The notes under the pieces were generated by a model, which ran no database searches, was not told the origin of the DNA, and worked only from the letters and a program-made list of their open reading frames with translations. The position numbers and the translations under genes are program-made. A stretch of DNA of 64,000 nucleotides from Labilithrix sp. (lineage in GTDB: Bacteria; Myxococcota_A; Polyangia; Polyangiales; Polyangiaceae): assembly GCA_019637175.1 (NCBI GenBank), contig JAHBWD010000019.1, forward strand, positions 1 through 64,000. Direction: 5' to 3'. Below are positions 43,223 through 50,489 of the stretch, piece after piece. Positions within the stretch are counted from its first letter, which is position 1, and each line of letters opens with the position of its first letter.

Positions 43223-44224
43223 ATGCTGGGATCCGACGAGGCGCGCTCCCTCCACGCCGACCACCCGCCGATCGATCTGCACGCCGACACGCTGATGTGG
43301 TCGCGATGGATCGGCTACGACCTCCACAAGGCGCACGAGCCGCCGCTCTGGCGCGCGGCGCTCGGCGGCCACGTCGATCTCCCCCGCATGCGCGACGGCG
43401 GCATGGCCGCGCAGTTCTTCGGGCTCGTGTCGCTCCCGCTCGCCGATCGGGTCAAGGGCATGGCGCGGGTCGTCCACGAACAGATCGACGCGCTCGAGGC
43501 GCAGATGGCGAACAAGCCCGGCGCCGTTCGCCTCGTGCGCAAGGCCGGCGAGCTCGAGAAGACGCTCCACGACGGCGCGCTGGGCGCGCTCCTCGGCATC
43601 GAAGGCGCGCACGCGCTCGAGGGCGACCTCGACAACGTGACCACGTTCGCGCGGCGCGGCGTCCGCTACCTCGGCTTCTTGCACTTCAGCGCCAACGAGG
43701 CCGGCTTCCCTGCGTACGGCAAGGGCCGGCGAGACGACTCCGGGCTCACGCGCTGGGGCTTCGAGCTCGTCGAGAAGTGCGAAGACGAAGGCGTGCTCGT
43801 CGATCTCGCGCACGTCAACAAGGCAGGCTTCCTCGACGCGTGCCGCGTCGCGAAGAAGCCGCCGATCGTGAGCCACACGGGCGTGCTCGGCGCGTTCGAG
43901 CACTGGCGCAACATCGACGACGCGCAGCTCCGCGCGGTCGCCGACAAGGGCGGCGTCGTCGGCGTCATCTTCTGCCCGCGCTTCGTCGGCGGCGACGGGC
44001 TCGAGCCCGTCGTCAAGCACATGAAGCACATCTTGAACGTCGTGGGCGAAGAGGCCGCGGCGCTGGGCAGCGACTGGGACGGCTTCATCGTCCCGACGCG
44101 CGAGCTGCAAGATCCCCGGGGCCTGCCGCTCCTCACCGACGCGCTCTTGAAGGCCGGCGTCTCGCGGGGCGCCGTGGGCAAGATCCTCCACGACAACGTG
44201 ATGCGCGTGCTCGACGAGGCGTGA
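43223..44224 (+). CDS. Membrane dipeptidase family (peptidase M19)
   Basis: 333 residues of the renal-dipeptidase family, a zinc TIM barrel. 'DLHADT' gives the first metal pair, 'LLGIEGAHAL' the bridging Glu, 'VDLAHVN' and 'PIVSHTGV' further His ligands, and 'GSDWDGF' the Asp. It should cleave dipeptides (including D-residue or cysteinyl-glycine-type) but has no signal peptide, so it may be cytosolic. Being divergent to the cysteine operon, it might feed cysteine salvage; this is inference. Confidence 0.93.
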   Translation: MLGSDEARSLHADHPPIDLHADTLMWSRWIGYDLHKAHEPPLWRAALGGHVDLPRMRDGGMAAQFFGLVSLPLADRVKGMARVVHEQIDALEAQMANKPGAVRLVRKAGELEKTLHDGALGALLGIEGAHALEGDLDNVTTFARRGVRYLGFLHFSANEAGFPAYGKGRRDDSGLTRWGFELVEKCEDEGVLVDLAHVNKAGFLDACRVAKKPPIVSHTGVLGAFEHWRNIDDAQLRAVADKGGVVGVIFCPRFVGGDGLEPVVKHMKHILNVVGEEAAALGSDWDGFIVPTRELQDPRGLPLLTDALLKAGVSRGAVGKILHDNVMRVLDEA

Positions 44225-44227
44225 CGC

Positions 44228-44914
44228 CTACGACGAGCTCTCGTTCTCGCTCGTCTTCAAGAGCGACTCGCTCACCGGCTCGTTCGCCTGCGTGCGCGCG
44301 AGATCCGGCGTCTCCTCCTTGATCGCGATCGTCGGCTGGAGGCCGAGGTAGGCGCAGATCGTCCGCGAGCACTCCTCGGCGAGCTGCTCCTTCGAGAACG
44401 ACACGCCCGACCACTCGTCGCCGACGAGGATGTAGTGGTGCGCGAGCGCCACGGCGACGAGGAGCGAGAACGCGATCGCGCGCGTCGGCCGGGCGGGCAC
44501 GTTCGTGCACTCCGCGAGCGTCGCGACGATGCGCTCGGACATGTGCGTCCCGATGCGCCGCAGATCGGCGCCGAGCGACGCGTCGGTCGCGCCGTGCGCG
44601 AGGAACGCGCGCACGAGCCCCTTCCGCTCGATCACGACGTCGAGGATCGAGCGCACGGCCACCTCGACGACGTCGCGCGCCGCAGCGCCCTTCCAGATCC
44701 CCGTGCCCGTCGCCTGATCGGTGACGGCGATCATCTGCTCGGCGAAGCCTTGCGACAGCGCGCGGAGCAGCGCGCCCATGCCCTGGAAGTGCGCGTAGAA
44801 GGCCGCCGGCGTCACGCCCGCGCGCGCGGCGACGTCCTCCACCGTCGCGCGGGCGAAGCCCTTCTCGGTGATCACCGCCTCGGCGGCGACGAGCAAGAGG
44901 CGCCTCGCATCCAT
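44228..44914 (-). CDS. TetR/AcrR-family regulator
   Basis: 228 residues. N-terminal helix-turn-helix 'TVEDVAARAGVTPAAFYAHF' near residues 23-43, then a helical ligand domain and a polar Ser/Glu-rich tail. It converges with the dipeptidase gene and lies 46 bp beyond the start-side of the polyamine island, so it might control that island, but the genes are not overlapped and no operator is seen. Confidence 0.9.
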   Translation of the reverse strand: MDARRLLLVAAEAVITEKGFARATVEDVAARAGVTPAAFYAHFQGMGALLRALSQGFAEQMIAVTDQATGTGIWKGAAARDVVEVAVRSILDVVIERKGLVRAFLAHGATDASLGADLRRIGTHMSERIVATLAECTNVPARPTRAIAFSLLVAVALAHHYILVGDEWSGVSFSKEQLAEECSRTICAYLGLQPTIAIKEETPDLARTQANEPVSESLLKTSENESSS

Positions 44915-44960
44915 GGGCGCATCGAACGCCTCGGTCGAGGCGCCGTCAAGCCTCGACGGC

Positions 44961-46469
44961 TCAACGCGCCCAGCGCTGCCACTCTTCTTCGTAGTACCGG
45001 ACGAGCATCTGGTTGTTGAGGCGGTTGACCTCGACGGGCACCGCGCTCATGTCCGGCGCGATCTCGAAGAGCGACGCGACCCCCTCGTCGGTGAGGTACT
45101 TGAGCCCGCTCGGGACGCGCGCGGGTACGGGAAACGGCTCGATCGCCGCCAGCGCGAAGCCCCACTCGCCGAACGAAGGCACGAGCGCGTGATAGGGGCG
45201 CACGACGAAGCCCGCGGCCTCCATCGATCGGATCACGCACCAGAACGATCGCCGCGCGACGAGCGGCGACGTGCTCTGCACCGCGACGATCGCGCCCTCG
45301 GCGAGCCGCGCGCGGAGCAGCTTGTAGAACCTCACCGTGTAGAGCTTGCCGAGCGCGAAGTTGTTCGGATCGGGGAAGTCGACGATGACGACGTCGAACG
45401 CGCGCGGAACGCCCGGGCGCTCTTCGCCGATCCACACCATCGCGTCGTCGTTCACGACGCTCACGCGCGGCGCGTGGAGCGACGCGCCGTTGAGATCGCG
45501 GAGCAGCGGCAGATCCCTCGCGAGCTCCGTCATCCCCGCGTCGAGATCGACGAGCGTCACGCTCTCGACGTCGGGGTAGCGGAGGATCTCGCGCACCGCG
45601 AGCCCGTCTCCGCCGCCGAGGACGAGCACGTTGGCCTTCTTCTTCGCGATCGAGAACGCGGGGTGCACGAGCGCCTCGTGGTAGCGGTACTCGTCGACCG
45701 AGGCGAACTGGAGGTTGCCGTCGAGGTAGAGGCTGACGCCGCTCCGCGCCTGCGTGAGAACGATGCGCTGGTACTGCGTCTGCTTCGCGAACGCGACGGG
45801 ATGGAGCAAGAGCGCCTCGTCGGCGACGTGCACGATCTTCTGCGAGAGCCCGAGCGCGCCGGCGAGCACCGCGAGCGCGACGAGCGCCTTGATGCGCAGC
45901 TTGCGCGGCTCGAGCGAGGTCTCGAGGATCCACGTTCCCCAGAGCGCCGACACCACGCCGACGAATCCGAAGACGATCCCGGTCCGGAGGATGCCGAGGC
46001 TCGGGAGGAGCAGCAGCGCGAAGACGAGCGCGCCGATCAGCGCGCCGACGTAGTCGAGCGAGAGCACGCGCGGCACGACGTCCGACAGCGACGTGCGCCG
46101 CTTGAGCACGCGCATGAGCAGCGGCAGCTCCGCGCCGACGAGCACGCCGGTGATCGCGACGAGGAGATACAGCACGAGCCTGACGTGCGAGCTCTGGGCG
46201 AACGTCAGGTAGAGCACGGGCCCGCCGAGCCCGCCGACGAACGACGCCGCGAGCTGGCAGTCGATGAAGCGCTCGGCGACGCGCTCCTGGACGTACTTCG
46301 AGAGCCAGGCGCCGACGCCCATCGCCGAGAGGTGAACGCCGATGATCGTCGAGAGCTGCGTGACCGAATCGCCGAGCAGGTACGTCGACACGGCGCCGGC
46401 GACGAGCTCGTAGACGAGCCCGCACGTGGCGACGAGGACGACCGTCACGTAGAGGAGGAGCTCACCCAT
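44961..46469 (-). CDS. Membrane-anchored spermidine synthase-like enzyme
   Basis: 502 residues. Residues 1-210 hold about seven transmembrane helices ('YELVAGAVSTYLLGDSVTQL' near 20-40). The C-terminal aminopropyltransferase domain has 'TQYQRIVLT' (231-239), 'LYLDGNLQFASVDEYRYHEA' (248-267), GGGDG (285-289), the acidic 'VDLD' (307-310) and catalytic-type D364-F-P-D-P. It transfers an aminopropyl group from decarboxylated S-adenosylmethionine, here at the membrane. The acceptor may be a polyamine or an unknown membrane substrate. Partner genes for SpeD and DUF4178/DUF350 lie divergently. Confidence 0.92.
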   Translation of the reverse strand: MGELLLYVTVVLVATCGLVYELVAGAVSTYLLGDSVTQLSTIIGVHLSAMGVGAWLSKYVQERVAERFIDCQLAASFVGGLGGPVLYLTFAQSSHVRLVLYLLVAITGVLVGAELPLLMRVLKRRTSLSDVVPRVLSLDYVGALIGALVFALLLLPSLGILRTGIVFGFVGVVSALWGTWILETSLEPRKLRIKALVALAVLAGALGLSQKIVHVADEALLLHPVAFAKQTQYQRIVLTQARSGVSLYLDGNLQFASVDEYRYHEALVHPAFSIAKKKANVLVLGGGDGLAVREILRYPDVESVTLVDLDAGMTELARDLPLLRDLNGASLHAPRVSVVNDDAMVWIGEERPGVPRAFDVVIVDFPDPNNFALGKLYTVRFYKLLRARLAEGAIVAVQSTSPLVARRSFWCVIRSMEAAGFVVRPYHALVPSFGEWGFALAAIEPFPVPARVPSGLKYLTDEGVASLFEIAPDMSAVPVEVNRLNNQMLVRYYEEEWQRWAR

Positions 46470-46497
46470 CGCGGACTCGGAGACGTGAGCGCGGTCG

Positions 46498-47997
46498 TCA
46501 CTTGCCGCCGAAGCCGCCGCTCGAGCTGCCTCCGACGCCGCGGACGCCGCCGCTCGTGCTGCTGCCGCTCCCGCTGCCGTCGCCGAAACAAGCGCCGCAG
46601 GCGGCCATTCCGAAGACGAGGACGACGATGACGATGATCGCGACGACGAGGCCCGACGACGCGCCGCTCGCCGGCGAGACGTTGAACGCGGGAGCGCCGT
46701 ACGCGCTCGCCTTGGGCATGTAGCCGAAGGCCTGCGTGACCATCTGCACGGGGACGAGCACGCCGTGCGACCAGTTCACCTCGGTCTGCGTCTTCTCGCA
46801 GCTGATGATCTCGCGGCCGTGCTCGAAGTCTTCGGCCCAGACCGTCTCGCCGACCTCGACCTTCCAGTAGAACTCGCCGAGCACGAAGTCGACGCGCGCC
46901 TGCTGCTGGTTGCGCTTGCGGAAGTGGAGGTTGCGCATCCGCACGAAGAGCGGCGCGCGGCTCGCGTCGACGTCGCCCGCGGCGAGCGGCGTGATGAGAT
47001 AGAAGTTGCCCTCGTCGAAGACGAGCCAGCGGTAGCCGTGCTGAACGTTGTAGAGCAGGTACTCCTGCCAGCCGAACCAGTCGTCGCTGCCGGGCGCGCC
47101 GGTCGAGCGCTCGACGTAGCCGAGGACGGTCCACTCCTGGTTGTAGATGCCGCGCCCGTCGGCGACGGGGATGACGCCCCTGCGACCGAGCTCGATCGAC
47201 GGCTGCTGGCGCGCCTGCCCCTGGCGGGCGACGACCTGCTGCAGCTTCACGTCGGTGATCGTGTTGCAGTGCTTGCAGGCTGCGCGTTCGCTGCCGGGCG
47301 CGAGCACCGGCAAGGGCGCGCCGCATCCGCCGCACTTGATCGCTTCGGTCTTGACGGCGGCCGCGGGGCGATCGCCGCCGCGCTCGGTGATCTGGAGCTC
47401 GGCGAACGTCGTCCGGACGCCGACGTAGACCTTCGGCGGCTGCGTGCCGTCGTTGTAGTCGATCGAGGCCCAGCCGCCGCCGGCCGCGGAGAGATCGACG
47501 AAGATGCGCTTGGTGCCGGGCGCGGCGGCGAACGGGAGCTCGCCCTCGGCGGCGAGGAACGTGCCGTCGTTCTTCTCGCCGACGACGAAGATGCCGTAGT
47601 TGCCGAGCGGCACCTGCATCTGGGGCGCGAGCGTGTGGAGAGGAGGCGCGGGGATGGGCACCTCGTTCACGATCTGCCAGAAGCCCTGCGCTTCGCTGAT
47701 CCACGCGTTCTGGCCGCCGAAGACGACGTAGTACTCCTCCCAGTTGCCGCCCGCGGGGTGCTGGAGGACGAGGCGCCCCTCGACCGAGAAGGCCCGCCCG
47801 CGGAACGTGCCGCGATCGCCGGGCGCGAGCGCCGCGTCGCCGAAGACGACGTCGGCGATCTTGCCCATGTTGCGCATGTCGCGGTCGGTGCGGACGACGA
47901 CGTGCTTGCAGTACTTGCAGACGAGCGAAAGCGACGACCCGGCCTTGAACTCGATGTTCGAGCCGCAGTTCGGACAGGGGCCAGTCGAGACCGCCAT
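46498..47997 (-). CDS. DUF4178 protein with zinc ribbons and a transmembrane tail
   Basis: 499 residues. N-terminal zinc ribbon C8-P-N-C11 and C27-K-Y-C30; a second near the middle (CGGC...CKHC at about 225-245). Two DUF4178-like beta domains lie at about 55-165 and 280-400, with segments such as 'NWEEYYVVF' and 'GWQEYLLYN' that also occur in the second copy at 48446. A transmembrane helix at about 450-472 is followed by a Cys-containing Gly/Ser-rich tail. DUF4178 is found with DUF350 and spermidine synthases in several bacteria, and its function is unknown. It precedes the synthase gene by 28 bp. Confidence 0.85.
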   Translation of the reverse strand: MAVSTGPCPNCGSNIEFKAGSSLSLVCKYCKHVVVRTDRDMRNMGKIADVVFGDAALAPGDRGTFRGRAFSVEGRLVLQHPAGGNWEEYYVVFGGQNAWISEAQGFWQIVNEVPIPAPPLHTLAPQMQVPLGNYGIFVVGEKNDGTFLAAEGELPFAAAPGTKRIFVDLSAAGGGWASIDYNDGTQPPKVYVGVRTTFAELQITERGGDRPAAAVKTEAIKCGGCGAPLPVLAPGSERAACKHCNTITDVKLQQVVARQGQARQQPSIELGRRGVIPVADGRGIYNQEWTVLGYVERSTGAPGSDDWFGWQEYLLYNVQHGYRWLVFDEGNFYLITPLAAGDVDASRAPLFVRMRNLHFRKRNQQQARVDFVLGEFYWKVEVGETVWAEDFEHGREIISCEKTQTEVNWSHGVLVPVQMVTQAFGYMPKASAYGAPAFNVSPASGASSGLVVAIIVIVVLVFGMAACGACFGDGSGSGSSTSGGVRGVGGSSSGGFGGK

Positions 47998-48061
47998 GCG
48001 CAGAGCCGACGATAGAAGCTTTTCGCTGCCGACGCGAGAGGGTAGCCTCCCCTCACGCGTG

Positions 48062-48099
48062 CCCGCGCATTCCGCGGGTACGCGACGGGGCCACGCGTA
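48062..48099 (+). promoter_or_regulatory. Two hairpins around the SpeD ribosome-binding site
   Basis: CCCGCG-cattc-CGCGGG (48062-48078) is followed directly by TACGCG (48079-48084) pairing with CGCGTA (48094-48099), whose last base is the A of the start codon. The loop between contains ACGGGG, the likely ribosome-binding site. This arrangement could regulate translation of SpeD. Confidence 0.4.
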
Positions 48100-48449
48100 T
48101 GAAGGTCGGAACGGAATGGCTCGTCGACGCCCACGGATGCCGCGCGGAAGCGCTCCGTGATCTCGCGGTGGTGCGCGAGCTGATGGAGACGATCCTCCAG
48201 CGCCTCGAGCTCCGCGTCGTCGGCGAAGGCGCGTGGCACGAGTTCGGCGGCGAAGGCGGCGTGACCGGCCTCTACCTGCTCACCGAGTCGCATCTTTCGG
48301 TGCACACGTACCCCGAGAGCGCCATCGCGACGTTCAACCTTTATTGCTGCCGGCCGCGTCCCGACTTCCCGTGGTCTGCCGAGCTCGCGCGCGCGCTCGG
48401 CGCGACGGAGGTGAACGTGCGGATCCTCGATCGAGGATCGCGTCGATGA
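48099..48449 (+). CDS. speD: S-adenosylmethionine decarboxylase proenzyme
   Basis: 116 residues, the class 1b bacterial size. Self-cleavage is expected between E63 and S64 in 'TESHLSVHTYPE', leaving a pyruvoyl group; H69 and C84 ('NLYCC') are the other processing residues. It makes decarboxylated S-adenosylmethionine, the aminopropyl donor for the spermidine-synthase-like enzymes. It heads a plus-strand operon; the next gene overlaps its stop by four bases (ATGA). Confidence 0.95.
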   Translation: MKVGTEWLVDAHGCRAEALRDLAVVRELMETILQRLELRVVGEGAWHEFGGEGGVTGLYLLTESHLSVHTYPESAIATFNLYCCRPRPDFPWSAELARALGATEVNVRILDRGSRR

Positions 48450-49483
48450 GCACGTACGAGGCGTGCACCGTCCTCGAGCTCGGCGCGCGCGGCAAGCACC
48501 GCGGCGCGGCGTTCACGCTCGCGGGGCGCGCGTGCGTGAAGAGCGAGGGCGGCGGGCTGTGGAACGAGTGGACGGTGGCGTTCGACGACGGGCGTCGCGC
48601 GTTCCTGGCCGAGGCGCTCGGATCGTTCACGCTCTTCTTCGAGCGGCCGACGGCGCCGCCGTTCGAGGCGCTCGTCGTGGGATCGCCCGTGCCGAGCGGC
48701 TTCATCGTCGTCGAGCGCGGCGCCGCCAAGCGCGTCGCCACGTGGGGCGAGGTGCCCGACGCGCCGCGCGCGTACCGCTACGCCGATCTCTCGTCGGCCG
48801 ACGGCGAGCGCGCGACGATCGACTACGGCAAGGCCTCGGCCCCCAACGCGGAGCGCACGGCGGCGCCCGTGGTGTTCGTCGGCCGCCGCGTGCGCCTCTC
48901 CGATCTCGCGCTCCGCGCGCGCGACGCGCGCCCGCGCTTCCTCCCCGCGCCCGCGGCCAAGGCGCCGAAGGGCCTCGCGCTCCACCTCGACGTGGGCGAC
49001 GAGGGAAACCTCTCGGCGGGTCGCTTCCGCGTGATCGGCATCATGCACCGAAGCATCCGGATCGAGGGCGAGCGCTACACGTGGGAGGAGTACGTCCTCC
49101 ACGCGCCGACCGAAGGGCTCCGCTGGCTCGTCGTGTCCGACGGGCACTGGAGCCTCGTCGAGACCGTCGAGCCGGGCCTCGTGACCGAAGATCGCGAGAA
49201 GCGCGCGACGTTCCGCGGACAGTCGCACCGCTTCTTCTCGAGCGGCAAGGCGCGCGTCGAGTGGGCGACCGGCGAGCTCCCGTGGGAGGTCGCGATCGGC
49301 GACCAGACGAGCACGTGCGACTACGTGCGCGCGCCCCACATGCTCTCGCGCGAGTCGAGCGCGGACGAAATCACATGGTCGTACGGGACGTACACGCCTC
49401 CGGACGCCGTGGCGCGCGCGTTCGGCAAGCGCGCGTTGCCGAAGCCGAGCGGGCGCGCACCCAACCAGCCCAAGGGGAGATGA
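48446..49483 (+). CDS. Second DUF4178 protein, soluble
   Basis: 345 residues from the ATG at 48446, coupled to speD. Unlike the copy at 46498 it lacks zinc ribbons and a membrane helix. The shared pattern is visible in 'RYTWEEYVLHAPTEGLRWLV' and 'GLWNEWTVAFDD', each probably one DUF4178 repeat. The C-terminus is polar and basic. It probably acts at the membrane face with the DUF350 and synthase-like proteins encoded just downstream. Role unknown. Confidence 0.85.
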   Translation: MSTYEACTVLELGARGKHRGAAFTLAGRACVKSEGGGLWNEWTVAFDDGRRAFLAEALGSFTLFFERPTAPPFEALVVGSPVPSGFIVVERGAAKRVATWGEVPDAPRAYRYADLSSADGERATIDYGKASAPNAERTAAPVVFVGRRVRLSDLALRARDARPRFLPAPAAKAPKGLALHLDVGDEGNLSAGRFRVIGIMHRSIRIEGERYTWEEYVLHAPTEGLRWLVVSDGHWSLVETVEPGLVTEDREKRATFRGQSHRFFSSGKARVEWATGELPWEVAIGDQTSTCDYVRAPHMLSRESSADEITWSYGTYTPPDAVARAFGKRALPKPSGRAPNQPKGR

Positions 49484-49487
49484 CGGA

Positions 49488-49706
49488 ATGCAGATGGACT
49501 CGATGATCAAGACGCTGGTGACCGCGCTCTCCTTCAGCGCGCTCGGCCTCATTCTCTTCGCGGTGGCCTTCTACATCATCGTGAAGGTCACGCCGTTCTC
49601 GCTCCGCAAGGAGATCGAGGAAGATCAGAACACGGCGCTCGCGATCATCATCGCGTCCGTGATCATCGGCATCGCGCTGATCGTCTCGGCCGCGATCCAC
49701 GGCTAG
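49488..49706 (+). CDS. DUF350 (YjfL-like) small membrane protein
   Basis: 72 residues, two transmembrane helices at about 10-33 and 48-70, with a short charged loop 'FSLRKEIEEDQN' between them, the hallmark of DUF350. It sits five bases after the DUF4178 gene. DUF350 proteins accompany spermidine-synthase-like or glutathionylspermidine-type genes in other bacteria; what they transport or bind is unknown. Confidence 0.9.
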   Translation: MQMDSMIKTLVTALSFSALGLILFAVAFYIIVKVTPFSLRKEIEEDQNTALAIIIASVIIGIALIVSAAIHG

Positions 49707-49710
49707 CGCA

Positions 49711-50487
49711 GTGCGCGCCCGCAGCGACGTCACCAAGGAGCGCGTGCTCCTGACGAACGTGCTCGTCGTCGCGGTCTGCGCGCTCGTCTACGAGCTCTTG
49801 TGTGGAACGGTCGCGAGCTACGTGCTCGGCGACGCCGTGCTCCAGTTCTCGCTCGTGCTCGGGACGTACCTCTTCGCCATGGGCGTCGGGGCGTGGATGT
49901 CGCGCAAGCTCGAGGCGGAAGCGGCGTCGCGCTACGTCCAGACCGAGATCGTCCTCGCGCTCGTCGGCGGTCTCTCGGTGCCCGTGCTCCTGCTGGCGGT
50001 GGGGGCGAAGGTGCCGCTCCGGCCGGCGCTCTACACGATCGCGTTCGTCGTCGGCGCGCTCGTGGGCGTGGAGCTGCCCTTGCTCGTGCGCATCCTGCGC
50101 GGGCGCGCAGTTGATCAAGCCGATCGACTTGATCAACTTGATCCATCAGATCTACTCAATCAACCTGATCAACCCAATCAAGTCGAGCGGCCCGCCGCCC
50201 CCGCGACGCCGCGGTTCGCCAGCACCGTCGCCCGCGCGCTGGCGTACGACTACCTCGGCGCCCTCTTCGCCTCGCTGCTGTTCCCGCTCGTCCTCGTCCC
50301 GCGCCTCGGCCTCGTCCGCACGTCGGTCGTCGCCGGCGTCGTCAACGCCCTGGTCGCGCTCTCGGCGACCTTCGTGATCGAGGTCAACCGCCCGCGGCTC
50401 GTCCGCGCGGCGGGGACGTTCGTGCTCGTCGTCCTCGCGGTCGCCTTCGTGCGCGGCGAGGCGTGGGTCGCCGGGGCGACGGACTGA
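49711..50487 (+). CDS. Membrane half of a spermidine synthase, catalytic domain absent
   Basis: 258 residues from a GTG at 49711. It parallels the first ~180 residues of the synthase at 44961 ('YELLCGTVASYVLGDAVLQF', 'GVELPLLVRIL', 'ALAYDYLGALFASLL') but stops before the aminopropyltransferase domain. A loop between helices contains a run of Asp/Gln/Leu/Asn from an AT-rich repeat (50111-50182) not seen in the full-length copy. It may be a partner subunit, a channel-like element, or a decayed copy. It is followed two bases later by the FAD oxidoreductase gene. Confidence 0.85.
   Translation: MRARSDVTKERVLLTNVLVVAVCALVYELLCGTVASYVLGDAVLQFSLVLGTYLFAMGVGAWMSRKLEAEAASRYVQTEIVLALVGGLSVPVLLLAVGAKVPLRPALYTIAFVVGALVGVELPLLVRILRGRAVDQADRLDQLDPSDLLNQPDQPNQVERPAAPATPRFASTVARALAYDYLGALFASLLFPLVLVPRLGLVRTSVVAGVVNALVALSATFVIEVNRPRLVRAAGTFVLVVLAVAFVRGEAWVAGATD
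50111..50182 (+). repeat. AT-rich TTGATCAA-type degenerate repeat inside a coding region
   Basis: About 72 bases built from variants of TTGATCAA/TCAACCTGATCAA, far lower in GC than all sequence around it. It stays in frame (72 = 24 codons) and encodes a hydrophilic Asp/Gln/Leu/Asn loop. It looks like a recent expansion of a palindromic octamer. Confidence 0.75.
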
Positions 50488-50489
50488 GC

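Noticed and set aside
44872..46425. Minus-strand frame of more than 500 codons overlapping the spermidine synthase gene
   Set aside because: It is in another phase of the same strand, very Arg-rich and without motifs; the chosen phase carries all aminopropyltransferase signatures.
50111..50182. Possible CRISPR-like or mobile-element repeat
   Set aside because: The units are degenerate, without spacers of fixed length, lie inside a coding frame and have no transposase nearby.
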